The notes: generated by a model from the letters alone, not told the origin. Shown: positions 33,661 through 45,434, counted from the first letter of the stretch. The stretch: DNA of 64,000 nt from Drechslerella dactyloides (GCA_020064725.1 JAGTWJ010000010.1:620001-684000), one strand, 5' to 3'. Translations and numbers: made by a program.

Positions 33661-34156
33661 ATGGAGACGCTCAAGCTGGTCTTCTCGCTGCTGGTGCTGC
33701 TCGTCGGCCTGACCACCGGCGCCGCCATCGCCTACGACTACAACGGCCAGAACGCCCAGGCCGAAGCAAAGGTCTCCTGGCTCATCTCCTTCCCCGACGG
33801 CGCCCCCTCCGCCGTCGTCGACGACCTCATGAACAAGCTCGAGGGCCTCGGCGCTACCATCACCCACGAATACTGTGCGTCTATTCCTATCCTCAACATC
33901 TCCCTGCTGTCGACCGTGGATAAGTAGCTAACGATGTGTGCAGCCACGATCCGCGCCTGGGCCTTCGACGCCGGCCAGTCCGTCATCGACGACTTTGCCA
34001 ACCGCTTCCAGACCACCGTCAACGCCGACTGGAAGCCCACCATCGAAGCCGACAGCATCGTGCGTCTCCTTTTCATGATCCGTACATCTTGTATTGTGCC
34101 CCGCTGACGGATTCTACGTGCAGGTTCGGGCCTTTGACGGCAACGGGCCCGTCTAG
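33661..34156 (+). CDS. Small I9 inhibitor-like protein with N-terminal hydrophobic segment
   Basis: Three exons (33661-33874, 33944-34059, 34124-34156) give 120 residues. Residues 5-25 are hydrophobic (LKLVFSLLVLLVGLTTGAAI), which reads as a signal peptide or anchor. The rest matches the pattern of the peptidase inhibitor I9 / subtilisin-propeptide fold: VSWLISFPDGAPSAVVDDLM, then GLGATITHEY and STIRAWAFDAGQSVIDDFAN, ending IEADSIVRAFDG. Yeast Pbi2, the vacuolar proteinase B inhibitor, is a related free-standing domain but has no signal peptide. Targets could be a secreted or vacuolar subtilase. The family call rests on motif shape only. Confidence 0.65.
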
Positions 34157-34847
34157 ACGGTCGTCCGCTCGCAATAACGCCGGACTGGTAATATGCGAGT
34201 GAACAAACAAATAAACCCTGCTCTCGCCTCGTATCATCACGATGGCGGCCGTTTGGTTGCCCTGTTGGTGTTGAAGTTCATCCTGTCGATAATATTATAC
34301 CCCCGCCGGATCAAATTGGTGTCTTTGGCATATTCTTCTTTTTCGTTGTCCAAGCCCAAGGTGGCTTTATGCATGCATGTCTGGAACATACATCTAATCC
34401 ACCACCATCTACCTTGTGTAAACCAAAATATCACAGCGCCATAAGTAGTTAAATTGAAATATATCGTAAAATCAGCTTGCGTGTAATCGTCGTCTATAAA
34501 TATCCTACGTGTATACGCCAATAAAAGAAAACAAGGAGAGACTTTTCAAACACCTCCCTCTATCTATCTAATACACCAATCCCACCGCCATCCCACCAAT
34601 CCCAACCCCCAAATACCAAAAACCAATGAAAACAGACAGAAAGGGAAAAGACAACCGGCTGAAACGCATCGTATCGTATCGTATCGTAACGAAGAAAAGG
34701 AACCGGTCCACCCGGTCCATACGTACACGCATTACATTATCATTAAAACCCGCCCAATCCAGTCCAACCATTCTAATTCCCTTCGACCCAAAGAATTCAA
34801 TAATAACAATGTCAGGACATAAATCGCATCGAATCGATCAAATTCGG
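34157..34847. other. Convergent intergenic region
   Basis: This holds 3' UTRs of the I9-like gene and the transporter. The DNA is AT-rich with an (ATCGT)4 run at 34668-34687. No gene is seen. Confidence 0.6.
34668..34687. repeat. ATCGT pentanucleotide run
   Basis: Four exact tandem copies of ATCGT, the same unit as the GTATC run at 30662. Confidence 0.8.
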
Positions 34848-36760
34848 TCACACCGCGATCCCGGTCTTCGTCCCGTTGCCCCACACCTCGTTCGGCTTCC
34901 ACGTGCTCTCCTGCCGCGTCCCGGGCAGCAGCGCCGGCTCCCCGGCCTCCGCAACGTACCCGTTCGCCTTCTTCTCCGCCATGATCGTGCTGGGTATGCT
35001 CGCCGGCGCTAACAACGACGCCGCCCCCGTCGTCGCGCCGCCGTTCTGCTGCAGCGCCGTGCCCCGCCGCGGGTAATGCGCGCCTCCGTTCATCGCGTTG
35101 ACGCCGCTGCTCGTCGGCTGCGGCGGCACGTACAGTCCCGGCGGCACCGGCGACGCCCGCAGCTTCGGGTCCATCGTCGTCGGCAGCACCTCCGGCTGCC
35201 GGTCCATCTTGGCCTTCTCCCGCCGGTCCAGATCCTTCGCCTTGTCGTACAGATACAATCCGAGAAAACTACCCCCCCACAATCCACCGTTAGCGCACAC
35301 ACCCATAATGTATGTATGTATGAAATGTAGATGTAAGCGACTCACGTCAGGACGATGCCCACGCCCTGCACCCGCGTCGGCATGTTGCCAAACCACACAA
35401 TCGCCATCACGATCACAAAAATCCGCTTGATCAAGCTCGCAACCGAGTACGTCACCGGCTCAACCATGCTCAATATCGCAAACGCGATGATGTTCTGCCC
35501 GAAATGCGACGTCCCGTTGAACACAAACTCCCAGAACAGCGGCCACCCGCTCAGCTTGTTCGCCCCTTCCTGCACCAGCCTCTCGCCCGCCCGGTACTTG
35601 CTCAGCAGCGTGAACCCCTCCGCCGACAGCCACAGCGGCGTCGTCAGAACGAACGCCAGACCCGACGAGTACGCCAGCAGATTCAGCTTGTCCAGCTTGA
35701 CGCCCGGCGTCCGCTCGTACTCCGCCCGCGCCGAGTTGTTGAAAATCTTCTTCGACACGATGTTCTGCGTCACAAAGATCACCGTCCCGGCCAGCGCGCT
35801 GGCGATGCCCAAAAAGTGGCCCCGGAACTCGAACGAGCACGCCAGCATCACCCCGACCGTCAGCGGCACCAGCGACCCGTACACCGACCGCGGGTACCGC
35901 ACGTCGTAGAAGAACCGGTACGCAAACACCGTAAACACCGGCGACAGTCCCTAAAACCCTACTAGTTAGAATATCCATTCTTCCTCCGCATTCCGTAAAG
36001 ACGGTCCATAATGACAATCCGTCAAGACGATCCGTAGAGGGACAAACACACCTTGATTGTGTGCACGAGCGACACGGGGATCCGGCTCGTCGCAAAGCTC
36101 GACGTAATGTGCCCGCCGACCTGGAACAGCGCCAGCGGCGCCGTCGTCCGGATGATCTCCCGCGACGGGTACCTGAGCCCGCCCTTGATCCCCGGTATCA
36201 TCTTCCCGGGCGCCCAATGCCCCGCCGCCGACAGCACCAGACACCACCCCGTCACAAACGCGAACTGTACGATCGTGAGGGTCACCGGCTGCTTGAACGC
36301 ATTGAGAATCGATTTCGACGACGTGTTTGTGACCGCGGACGAAAGGTACCTGTGAACAATCCGTCAGCATTCGATTCTTATAATACCGTTACGTAACAGT
36401 AACCGCGTACCAGCATATGCAAATCCCCTAGCAGAGTCGTTAGCGATTGAGCGCGATAGCTATTTTAGATGAGTCCGCACATACCACCAGCTTGTAGGAT
36501 ACCGGCGCCTTGAGCTCCTCGACAATCTCAGCGGTCGACCCGCTGCGCTTCCGAAACGTGTTGATCGCCTGCTGTATCGAGTTTGTCCGGTTGTGCAGCT
36601 TCTTGTGCCCGCCGGGCGAGATCTCGCGCGCCGACGACGACTCCTGCTTGAGTATCGGCAGTCCGCCGCCGGGCAGGCCGTACCCGTTGCCGTTCACACC
36701 GTTGAGGCCGCCACCGCCGGTCGGTGGCTCGCCCGACGCTGCGCTGTGAGGTGAGCGCAT
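34848..36760 (-). CDS. sly41: Sly41-type triose-phosphate-translocator-family transporter
   Basis: Multi-pass membrane protein of the drug/metabolite transporter superfamily, TPT branch. Yeast Sly41 is an ER/Golgi member found as a suppressor of Ypt1 loss. The transported substrate is not deducible. Five exons (36760-36485, 36427-36411, 36349-36052, 35950-35346, 35268-34848) give 538 residues. A disordered N-terminus of about 85 residues precedes roughly nine or ten hydrophobic segments (KLVGICICWYLSSAVTNTSS onwards). The family hallmark PVTYSVASLIKRIFVIVMAI sits in the last third. A Pro/Ala-rich cytosolic tail of about 130 residues ends TKTGIAV. Exon 2 is a 17-nt micro-exon and exon 5 starts in the last membrane helix. 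Confidence 0.85.
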
Positions 36761-37581
36761 GGCTGCTGTGCTGCTGCTGCTGCTGCTGCAAGGGACCGAG
36801 CGAGGCTCGGGAGGGAAGGAGAGGCGGAAGTCTTGGCTTGGGGGTTATAAAATAGGCGACTGTGGAGCGATGCGAGTTCGATGTGTGTTTGTTCAAAGGG
36901 GTGGCGGCCGGTTCAATACTCGATCGTAAGAATGCAGGCTTGACGGCGTTGAAAAGTTCGAGTCCACCCCCTAAGCAGTCGGTGATCGAGATTTTTTAAA
37001 GTACGGCTATGCACTCTCGAAATCGAACAGGGGCTAAAGCCGTCCGTGGTCGTATCGATCGGTATATAACGGGGAGGCGGTCGAGTAATGTAACGTAACG
37101 AAGGTGCGAAGGTCGGAAACGGCTGCCGGAGACGTTTGCCAGAAATGCTAATGCTCGGTGCGCTCGCAGGTGGGTCCGGCGGGAAGGGCCACAGCACAGG
37201 AGCAGCAGGGCCAGCCAGCACGGGTATGGTGATGGCGGCGTGACAAGACGCTGGAGCCGAGCGGTTCGTGTAGATGCCGTCGCGATTGGTTCGTTCGCCT
37301 GTCGGTGGAGGCGGGAGATGGAGAGGAGAAGGTGGAGGACGGCGGCGGAGGGTGGAACAGGAGCGCTGCCGTTTGCAATACTCTGTTCACTTGTGCTGCG
37401 CCGCTCGGCTGCAAGGCACCTTTTTCCGCCCGCCGCGCCGGACTCATCTCTCGTTTTCGTCCCTGGAACCCCATCGCCACGACCCTCCATCAATCCACCA
37501 CCGCCGCGCATCCAACCTCCCCCACGCCGTGTTCCTTCCATCGGTCGCGTCGACGTCTGCCGCTCTTCCGTCTTGTCCACC
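36761..37581. promoter_or_regulatory. Divergent promoter region of sly41-like and cus1 genes
   Basis: 820 bp separate the two start codons. A (CTG)6 run at 36771-36789 lies, on the transporter strand, as CAG repeats 11 bases upstream of its ATG, so probably in its leader. The frame of cus1 stays open upstream to 37240, but the protein there is Arg/Pro-rich and unlike the family, so it is taken as leader. Confidence 0.5.
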
Positions 37582-39679
37582 ATGACCGAGGTCATCAGCG
37601 GCATGGCCGCTCTCCCGGATCCCGACGAGGCCGCCGCTGCCTCCACGCCTGCCGCGTCGTCGTCGTCGACAAAGCCGCGCAAGTTGACCAAGAACCAGCT
37701 GAAGCGCGAGCGGAAGAAGCACAAGAAGGAGATCGCACGCCAGCAGAGCGCCAGCAGCGTCGCCGATTCCGACACTGAATCCGTACGTCCCGCACTAACG
37801 TCTACTTGTCGCGTGAGCGATGATTTTTGACATCGAACCCGCTGACATCAACGGTCGCCTCGCAGGTCGCGTCGACAGCCACCATCGCCTCCTCAGCCAG
37901 CTCCTTCGTTCTACCCCCTGGTCAGAAGCAGCAACAAGTCCAGTTATCGCTTGTTCCTGAAGTCACGCCTAACTTTGACCTTAGCGATCTGAACCTCGAT
38001 CAAGAAGATGCTTCCTTCGCCGAGTACCAGAGGATCATGCAGAAGTTTGCCACCGGGGTGCGTATCCCCACCCCTTTGATTGACGTCGTGGAACGCGTGC
38101 TGACATCTCCATTCGATTCCAGGAGGACGGCGGCGAGAACGTTGAGGAGAAGAAGGGCGAGGTCTTCTACGATGAGGACGACATCCCGGACGAGGAAGCG
38201 GAACAAGTCGACGTCGAGGCGCGGCTCAGCAAGAAGGCCCGCAAGGCCCGCGACAAGCTGAGCGTTGCCGAACTCAAGGTGCGTCCTTCCAAGACGTTCG
38301 ATCATGATATCGACCGTGTACGCTAACGCTGCGAGACAGGCTCTCGTCAAGAGACCCGAGATCGTTGAATGGACCGACACATCATCCTCCGACCCCCGTC
38401 TCCTCGTCCACCTCAAATCCTATCGCAACTGCGTCCCCGTCCCCGGCCACTGGTCGCTCAAGCGCGAATACCTCTCGTCCAAGCGCGGTGTGGAAAAGCC
38501 CCCGTTCGACCTCCCAGCCTTCATCAAAGCCACGGGCATCATGGAGATGCGAGACAACACGAAGGACGACGAGCGGACGCTCAAGCAGAAGCAGCGAGAG
38601 CGCGTGCAGCCGAAGATGGGCAAGCTGGATATCGACTACCAGAAACTCCACGACGCGTTCTTCCGGTTCCAGGTCAAGCCGCCGCTGACAATGTACGGCG
38701 AGGTCTACTACGAAGGGAAGGAGATGGAAACAAACCTCAAGGACAGACGGCCCGGCGAACTCTCGGAGGAGTTGAAGGAGGCGCTGAACATGCCACCGAA
38801 CGCCCCGCCGCCGTGGCTGATCAACATGCAGAGAGTCGGCCCGCCGCCCAGCTACCCGTCGCTCAAAATCGCCGGTCTGAACGCCCCGATCCCCGCTGGC
38901 GCCGCGTGGGGATTCCACCCCGGCGGCTGGGGCAAACCCCCCGTCGACGAGTTCAACCGGCCTCTCTACGGCGACGTCTTTGGAGTGCTGCAGCCGCAGG
39001 AGTCCACCGAGGCCCAAGAACCAATCGACCGGGCGATCTGGGGCGAGCTGCAAGAGATCGAATCCGAGGAGGAAGACGAGTCGGAGGAAGAATCAGAGGA
39101 GGAAGACGAAGAGGACGTCGGCGCCGGCCTCCAGACGCCTTCCGGCATGGCCACGCCTTCGGGCATGATCAGTGCCGTCCCCAGCGAGTTCGACGCGCCA
39201 GACTATATCGAGTTGCGCAAGTCGAGACCGTCGGATAAGGACGAGGAGGACGGCCCCAAGTCGCTGTACTCGGTGCTGCCGGAGCAGGAGATCAGGTCCC
39301 GCGGCCTGTTCGGCGGCCAGCACGCGTACGACCTGTCCAAGGGCGGCCAGATGCCTGTCCTCGGACAAGAAGATCGCAAGGTACGTCTCACAAATACCCC
39401 AATCGGATCACTAATACATGCTAACAAGAGTGTCGCGTGCAGCGCAAGAAACCCGGCGACATCGACGTGTCGATTGACGCGGCGGCACTGGAAGCCGACG
39501 ACGGCCTCAGCAAGGAGGCGATCAAGGCCAAGTACGAGCGGGAGATGGAGCAGCAGCACCGCGACCGCCAGGGCTTCCAGGAGGATCTGTCGGACCTCAT
39601 CGCGTCCGAGAGCCGGAAGCGGCAGAAGCGGGAGGAGGACAACGCGCGGAAGAAGAAGGAGAGCAAGTTTCGGTTCTAG
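37582..39679 (+). CDS. cus1: Splicing factor 3B subunit 2 (SF3b145/Cus1)
   Basis: Component of the SF3b complex of the U2 snRNP, contacting pre-mRNA near the branch site. Five exons (37582-37782, 37866-38057, 38123-38278, 38340-39380, 39443-39679) give 608 residues. A basic, KKHKKE-rich N-terminus and an acidic segment (residues 132-170) lead into the DUF382 core (KALVKRPEIVEWTDTSSSDP, VPVPGHWSLKREYLSSKRGV). The PSP domain follows (PGELSEELKEALNMPPNAPP, PPWLINMQRVGPPPSYPSLK). A Glu/Asp-rich block comes near residue 385 and a basic helical tail (ESRKRQKREEDNARKKKES) ends the protein. The start is the first ATG whose product resembles the family. An in-frame upstream ATG at 37240 exists but adds an atypical 114 residues. 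Confidence 0.93.
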
Positions 39680-40067
39680 ACGCTACGTGCCACGGTTCAT
39701 TTTTACCGCCTTGTCGATATTGCCATTTTATGTTTAAACCGGCCAGTGTCATTTTCTCTGTTCGTTATGGTTTCAGCTTATTGATGTTGGATTGCTTACG
39801 GGAGTTATCTGTTTGACGTTGTATATACTGCGCTTCTGAGGGAATGCTTAATCCGTATTTGCCTGCGAATAGCAGCTTCGTGGAGATGCCTGACGTCATC
39901 AATGCACGACACATTAATATTATAACAATACAGCCATTGTTACTTCAACTGACAACCATTCCATTGGACGACCACACGAGTTCAGAATTGATATCAGTAA
40001 GAATATTATGCGATTGATTGCTAGGATTGTACGAAATATAAGTTTGCATTCAGCGCAAAGTACAAAG
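39680..40067. other. Intergenic region between cus1 and cupin gene
   Basis: 388 bp, AT-richer, containing the cus1 3' end and the promoter of the cupin gene. No other feature is seen. Confidence 0.6.
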
Positions 40068-40681
40068 ATGGCGAATCCAGCTGGCTCAATCACGCTCGAG
40101 AAGCACCAAATACCCAGCCACGGCCTCATACCGAATACAGCGCCGCACGGCCTGCCGTTCACCGTGTACAGGTCCGCCTTTCCCGCCTCCACGCCACCGG
40201 AGGTCGTCGAGAAGGTAATTGCTCATTTAAACACTTATTTATTCATCTTGCCAATGCAATGCAGACTTGCATACTTATTTATGTGTATATACAGACGCTC
40301 AAAGGCAACGGGTGGAGTCCCGCCTGGCGGTATCCAATGTACAAAACGAGCCACTTCCACAGCACGACGCACGAGGCGCTCGTCGTCATCGCCGGTGCTG
40401 CGGAGCTGCTTGTCGGCGGCGATGACAACCCCGATGCTGCATCTGTCACTGTTCGGCGGGGCGACGCGATGTTCATGCCTGTTGGCGTCGCGCACAGGCT
40501 TGTCAGGGAGGTTGACGGACGCGAGTTTACGATGGTGGGAGCGTACCCGGATGGTGCGGAGCAATGGGACATGTGCTATGGACGGGAAGGGGAGGATGAC
40601 GTGCGGGAGAAAGTGAAGGATGTAGCCGGTCAGACTGTGTCGGATCCAGTGCTAGGCGGTGCGCTAGGTGACGGGGCGTGA
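40068..40681 (+). CDS. Cupin-domain protein, YjlB-like
   Basis: Two exons (40068-40214, 40295-40681) give 177 residues, one cupin domain. The first cupin motif contains metal-type ligands in SHFHSTTHEALVVIAGAAEL and the second is VRRGDAMFMPVGVAHRLV. Between them, GGDDNPDAAS forms a loop. The layout matches small single-domain cupins related to bacterial YjlB, whose substrate is unknown. The tail is acidic and has no targeting signal, so a cytosolic location is likely. It ends 103 bp from the convergent emc7 gene. Confidence 0.8.
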
Positions 40682-40784
40682 TTTAATGTGTATACATCGC
40701 GGGTGTGAGATGTGGATGTAAGGCTCATAACAGACGGCTGGAAAATCATTCTTTTGTATAATATGCATCCGTGACATCGTACGG

Positions 40785-41524
40785 CTACTTGCGTTTCGAT
40801 CCACCGGCCGGGGTGGCCGGCTTCTTGCCGGACGACGAACCCGCGAGAAAGCTGGCCATGTCGAAGCTCTGCAGAGGGTTGTTCTGCGGGTTGGCGAGCA
40901 TGGAGCTCTTCTGCTGCTTCTCAAACTCCGCGCGAGTCTCCGGGTCCACTTTACAGATGGTGTCAGCATGGAAATAGAGTAATGTGAGAGCACGGGCACC
41001 GTACTGTTCTCCACCATCTTGGGCATGAGCGTCATGGCTCCGATGGCAACAATCGCAATCAGGATCATCGGGTTCCCGAGCAGCTTCATCGGGTTGAACC
41101 CCTCGCGGACCTGGTAGAACTCGGACGCCTTGCCCGGCGAGATGTCGATGGGATGCGGCCGCCTCTCGCCCTTGTTGTTCCATTCGTTCCCGCGGAAGGT
41201 GCCAAACACCTCGACCAGCCCCTCGGGGCTGACGTCGACTCTGAACGACGGGAAGAGGTGGGTCCGGCAGTGGACCTCGAGCAGGTAGGTGCCCGGCTTG
41301 ACATCCTGGAACCTGAAGGCGCCGTTGGCGAACACGTGAGAGGAGCGGGAGTCCTCGAGGCGGTCGCCGGCGAGCGTGACGGTCGTGGACGGCGGGAGGA
41401 GCGAGACCGAAGGCAGCTGGTTGTTGGGTTTGATGCCGCCTGTGACGGTGACAGCGGAGATGAGGCCCGGGAAGAGGAGGAGGAGCGGCAGCAGCAGCGT
41501 CATCATTGCTGTAACCGCCGTCAT
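40785..41524 (-). CDS. emc7: ER membrane protein complex subunit 7
   Basis: Lumenal beta-sandwich subunit of the EMC insertase, which places weakly hydrophobic or N-terminal membrane helices in the ER (yeast Sop4 is the counterpart). Two exons (41524-41005, 40948-40785) give 227 residues. A signal peptide covers about residues 1-24 (MTAVTAMMTLLLPLLLLFPG). A carbohydrate-binding-like beta-sandwich follows (VTVTGGIKPNNQLPSVSLLP, NGAFRFQDVKPGTYLLEV). One transmembrane helix comes near 150-170 (PMILIAIVAIGAMTLMPKMV). A cytosolic tail carries MDPETRAEFEKQQ, a family motif, and ends GGSKRK. Confidence 0.93.
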
Positions 41525-42057
41525 TTTTCGTCGCGGCTCGTGAGGAGGGGGGAGAAGTGGCGGTGGTGATATGTGTGTATGTACGTTATGTTCTGGAAAC
41601 GGCGGAAGCGAGATGAGCTCGCCAAGCTGGTGCGCAAGTGTCCGGTGTCGTATCGATAACAGCGGCAAGGGCCACGAGGCAGGCAATCAATCGATCACTT
41701 TCTGCGCCAGGACGTCCGTCCGACAGAGCGGCGATGCTGAAATTTCGTCGATGGTGATGCAGCAGAGCGGCAGCGGACAGCGCCTCGCATGGAGCAACAG
41801 CCAATTCCCCACGCGACGTCTGCGAGCGCGTTACATAAGCAGGCGGCCGTCATGCGATGTTGCTGCTGGCCGCCGGGCAAAAATAAACAAACCGGCCGGG
41901 ATCATGCGATGATGGCCAACTTGTCCCCACGCAGACTCTTCCTGCCCACCTTCCATCTCTCCATCCTCGCAATCGGCCAGTCGCTCGTCCGCTCGTCCGT
42001 CGAGAGTCCCGCGATCGCGTCGTATCGCTCTTCCATCCACCGCCGTAGTCCTGCGCC
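41525..42057. promoter_or_regulatory. Divergent promoter of emc7 and RNase III genes
   Basis: 533 bp between the two start codons, with no other gene. The right part next to the RNase III start is C/T-rich. Confidence 0.5.
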
Positions 42058-43807
42058 ATGCTCTCCGCTGACCGCGAGCGCAAGCGAAAGCTATCCGAGG
42101 CATCCATCTCGACGGCCTCGCAGCACCACCACCACCAGCATCATCACCACGGCGCGCCTGCGCCCTCCCACGCAGGGCCCGTCGACCCGCGAGTCCTTTA
42201 CAATGGCCTCGTAACGTACACCTCGGGCAATTCGCCCGTCGCCCCCCACCGTGTCCGCCATCCGAAAGGCGCTCGTCACCACCATCGCCATTCGAGCAGC
42301 CACCACGAGGTCAATCCCCAGTCCGGTCGCGAATACCTGGGAGATACAGGTGCTGACTCCACCGCCGCGCAGACATCGAGCCATCTTCCCACCCACGACG
42401 AATCCCCGGACCGGCCGGGTAAGCGACACAGGTCTCACAGGGAGTACAATCTCGAAGACGTTCTGTCGGATGGTGAGCTCTCGGACACCGGCGCGGACGT
42501 CGGCGAGGTTTCTTTCGATGACACCGGCGAACGTCTTAGCCAGAGGTTCAACGTCTTCAACGCCTCCCTGGCCAGCCTCCTCGCTCTCGTCGACTCGAGC
42601 CCCGATACGGCCTTCCCTCTGCTCGATCGAGTTCTCGGCCGGGAACGCTCCAGCTTTGTCAAGACGATGAAAGCCATGCAGCTCGAGGGTACTCTGCCAT
42701 GGCTCGTCCAGTCTCGCAAGCCCGCGGAGCGAGTCGCCCCCGCTCCTACCATCATCCAGACCACAAGCGGCCTACTGCTGGAGCCACTCAACCCTCGCCC
42801 CGTGCGCGCCACTAGCCAGGAGCCAACTTCCAGAAAGGTATCCGGAAGCGGTAGCGTCCGTTCCCTATCAACCTCGAGCACCGTCCCTCCGGTCCCATTC
42901 TCCATCCATACCGCCGACCCGTCGGTCAAACGCGCCAAGATCTGGCCTCCAGAGCTGCCCAGCATCCACAATGACAGCATCAGAACCCAAGTCTTCTCCC
43001 ACAAATCTGTCGTCGATGGTGCCTCCAGTATGATTGGTGAGGCCAGCCTCCATAACGAGCGCCTCGAGTTCCTTGGCGACAGCTATCTCGGCGCCATCGT
43101 CACCCGCTACATCTTCACAAATTTCCCCGACCACCGCGAGGGGCCCATGACCACGATTCGCGCGAGTATCATTAGCAACAGGAACTTGTCCGAGTGGTGC
43201 TCCATGTACAAGCTCGATAAGCATCTGATAACTGGTGGGAAGAAGCATGCGGAAGTGACCGGGCGCACCAAGGGCCTCGCCGACCTCTTCGAGGCTTACA
43301 TTGGGGGCCTGCTGCTCGACCGTGGGCCAGAAGTTGTCGATGATTGGATCAAAGATCTCATCGAGCCGAGGATGAAAGAGCTCGTCGAGGAAAACAACAA
43401 GGAGAAGCCTCTGAACAAGGCTGCGAAGGTCGAACTCTCCGGTTTGATCGGCGGCAAGAACGCCACCATCGAGTACCGCTGGACCGGCGGCGGAGGCGGG
43501 AACCAGGGCGGGTTCTGTTTCACAATCTTCTTCACCGGATGGGGGTTCGAAAGCGAGCCCTTGGGCAGCGGCTGGGGGTCGAACAAGACGTAAGTTTGCC
43601 TTCCGCCCGTATCTCGACGACGTCAGAGTCTTGTCGCTAACGGATGTATACAGTGATGCCAGCATCAGAGCCGCGATGAACGTCATGGAAGACGGACACG
43701 CCGTACGCAAGATCAAACTCGCCAAGCAAAATTGGTACGAACACAATATCCAGAATTCCAGCGTCGTCAGTGATGCTGTGACTGTCGTTCGGCACGAAAT
43801 CGCCTAA
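42058..43807 (+). CDS. rnt1: RNase III family endoribonuclease (Rnt1-like)
   Basis: Double-strand-specific endonuclease; yeast Rnt1 cuts the pre-rRNA 3' spacer, snRNA and snoRNA precursors in the nucleus. Two exons (42058-43589, 43654-43807) give 561 residues. The N-terminus is basic and has a His-rich run at residues 23-31 (HHHHQHHHH). The catalytic domain covers about 310-430. The signature NERLEFLGDS is at 333-342, with the metal-binding Asp and Glu of the second motif at about 409 and 412 (LADLFEAYIGGLLLD). A double-stranded-RNA-binding domain at about 455-535 contains AAKVELSGLIGGKNATIEYR and GFCFTIFFTGWGFESEPLGS. There is one RNase III domain and no helicase or PAZ, so it is not Dicer. 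The Rnt1-type C-terminus suggests a nuclear role. Confidence 0.88.
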
Positions 43808-44385
43808 ACCCGTTTGGGACTCCGTGACTTTTACGACATCTCATTCGTCAGGTCGTTACTCTCTCTACACCTCGTTCTATTGGCATTTGGAGTGTTGCTC
43901 AATCTATCAAAGCCGTCTTCTCTAATGTTTATTTCTTATTACTTCTCTTCTATTGTAAATATTGCGTTGATTTCACAACAGGCAGGGAGGGTTGACGGCG
44001 GTGGATATTCTGGGTTTTATGAAGGCGTTTGGTAGGCGTTGTAACTTGTGGAGCTGTTACTTTTCCTTGGGCGTGTCTTTTGCGGATTGCACTACACGCA
44101 TCGAATAATGTCGTGAGGTTACACATCTGGATAACCTCTTTGAGACCTACTTTCTTCCCATTTCAGTATTGTGATGCGTCCTCAACGCACATTTCTCAAA
44201 ACTACAACAAAGTCGAATAAATTGTCGCTCGCAGATGTTATTAAGCTACGACAGTGGAAATATGAATCGTTCCGAATATAAATGTATGTACACAGAGAAT
44301 CTACAGATATCGCGAATCAAATCATCATACTTGTGAGAGATGCGTATAGCGTGCACCGGAGCGCCGGATGTCTACATATCTGCGT
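43808..44385. other. Convergent intergenic region
   Basis: 3' UTRs of the RNase III gene and the AA9 gene. T-rich near 43810-43960. No gene is seen. Confidence 0.6.
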
Positions 44386-45434
44386 CTACGCTGGAACGCA
44401 CTGGGAGTAGTAGGCGTTGTTAACGGAGCAGGTATACCCCGAGACGCAGGAAGTTGGCCCTGTCCATCCGATGCCGCCGCACTGGCCCCACGCTGACTGC
44501 GTTCCTCCGCCACCTCCGCCTGTCGTAGTTCTCGCCGTCGTGGTAGTCGTCCTCGTCGTCGTCACGAACGTCGTGGTCCTCGTCGTCGCAGTGGTCCTCG
44601 CAGATGTCGTGGTAGTCCGAGTGGTCGCCGCCGTCGTGGGTTGAGTGCCACCGCACGTCACCGGCCGCGGGCCGGGGATAATGTAGTTGATGGGCGAGGT
44701 GTACAGGTTGAATTTGATGCCGGGGTCGGAGCCCGAGTAGGCACCCGGGAAGTTCACCGTCGCAGGGCTGAGCGAGCCGCCGCCGACGATGTTGATCTGG
44801 GCGCATTCCATGTACAGCTGTGCACCCGGGTAGTTGCCCGCCGCGTGCAGCGCGATGAGCTCCACGCGCATGAGGTAGTTTCCTGGCGCGACGCAGGTGG
44901 GGATCCTGAATTTGTACCCGCGGTCCGCGATGAGGCGGTCGACGGCCCACTTGCCCGTGCCCGAGTTGTATCCCTCCTCGTGGATCTTGAACCAGCCGGA
45001 GGACGGAATGGAGGCGGTGGCGGCATTGGAGACCTTGGACAGGTAGACCATGATGGGACCCTTGTGCGAGGCGTCGATGATGAGGCCCGTGCGCCAGTCC
45101 GTGTCGAGAGTGTGGATCCAGCGGGCGGTGATTTCCGCGCCGGCGGGGACGTCGACGACGTTTGGTGAGAATTTCACCAGCGGATTCGGGCCGCCGTTGC
45201 AGGCGACGTACTGGCTGGTGACGTCCTCGATGGGGCCATCGTAGGTTGGGAGGCGGAGGGCGTTCTCCTTACCCGCGCTCACGCCGTTGACCTCAAATTC
45301 CTGCATTCACTCCCGTTAGTATCATTATCGTGAGATAGTTTTGTAAAAGACTGCTAACTTACAGCAAAGATGGAGTGGCCAGCCACTAGAGAGGTGAGGG
45401 CGGCGGCAGCCGCGGCTCTGGCGAATCCCTTCAT
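44386..45434 (-). CDS. AA9 lytic polysaccharide monooxygenase with CBM1
   Basis: Secreted copper enzyme that oxidatively cleaves cellulose. Two exons (45434-45363, 45300-44386) give 328 residues. A signal peptide (residues 1-19) ends before His20, which becomes the N-terminal copper ligand of the mature protein (GHSIFAEFEVNG). The second ligand is His103 (IIDASHKGPIMVYLSKV), and the axial Tyr lies in AQLYMECAQINIVGG. The catalytic domain ends near residue 240. A Thr-rich linker (TTTTSARTT-like, about 50 residues) connects it to a family 1 cellulose-binding module. The module has its four Cys and aromatic face residues (WGQCGGIGWTGPTSCVSGY, YYSQCVPA). A single intron just after the His codon region is common in this family. 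Redox partner genes are not nearby. Confidence 0.93.

Noticed and set aside
32368..33927. 519-codon open frame on the plus strand
   Set aside because: It is the antisense of the RS-rich gene, made long by repeated codons. Its Gly/Arg/Ala-rich product has no domain and it overlaps the start of the I9-like gene out of context.
37240..37581. In-frame N-terminal extension of cus1
   Set aside because: It is open and has an ATG, but the added 114 residues are Arg/Pro-rich and unlike the SF3b2 family. The normal start is at 37582.
44480..44640. GTC/GTG-rich run as a free microsatellite or array
   Set aside because: It encodes the Thr-rich linker of the AA9 protein and needs no other explanation.
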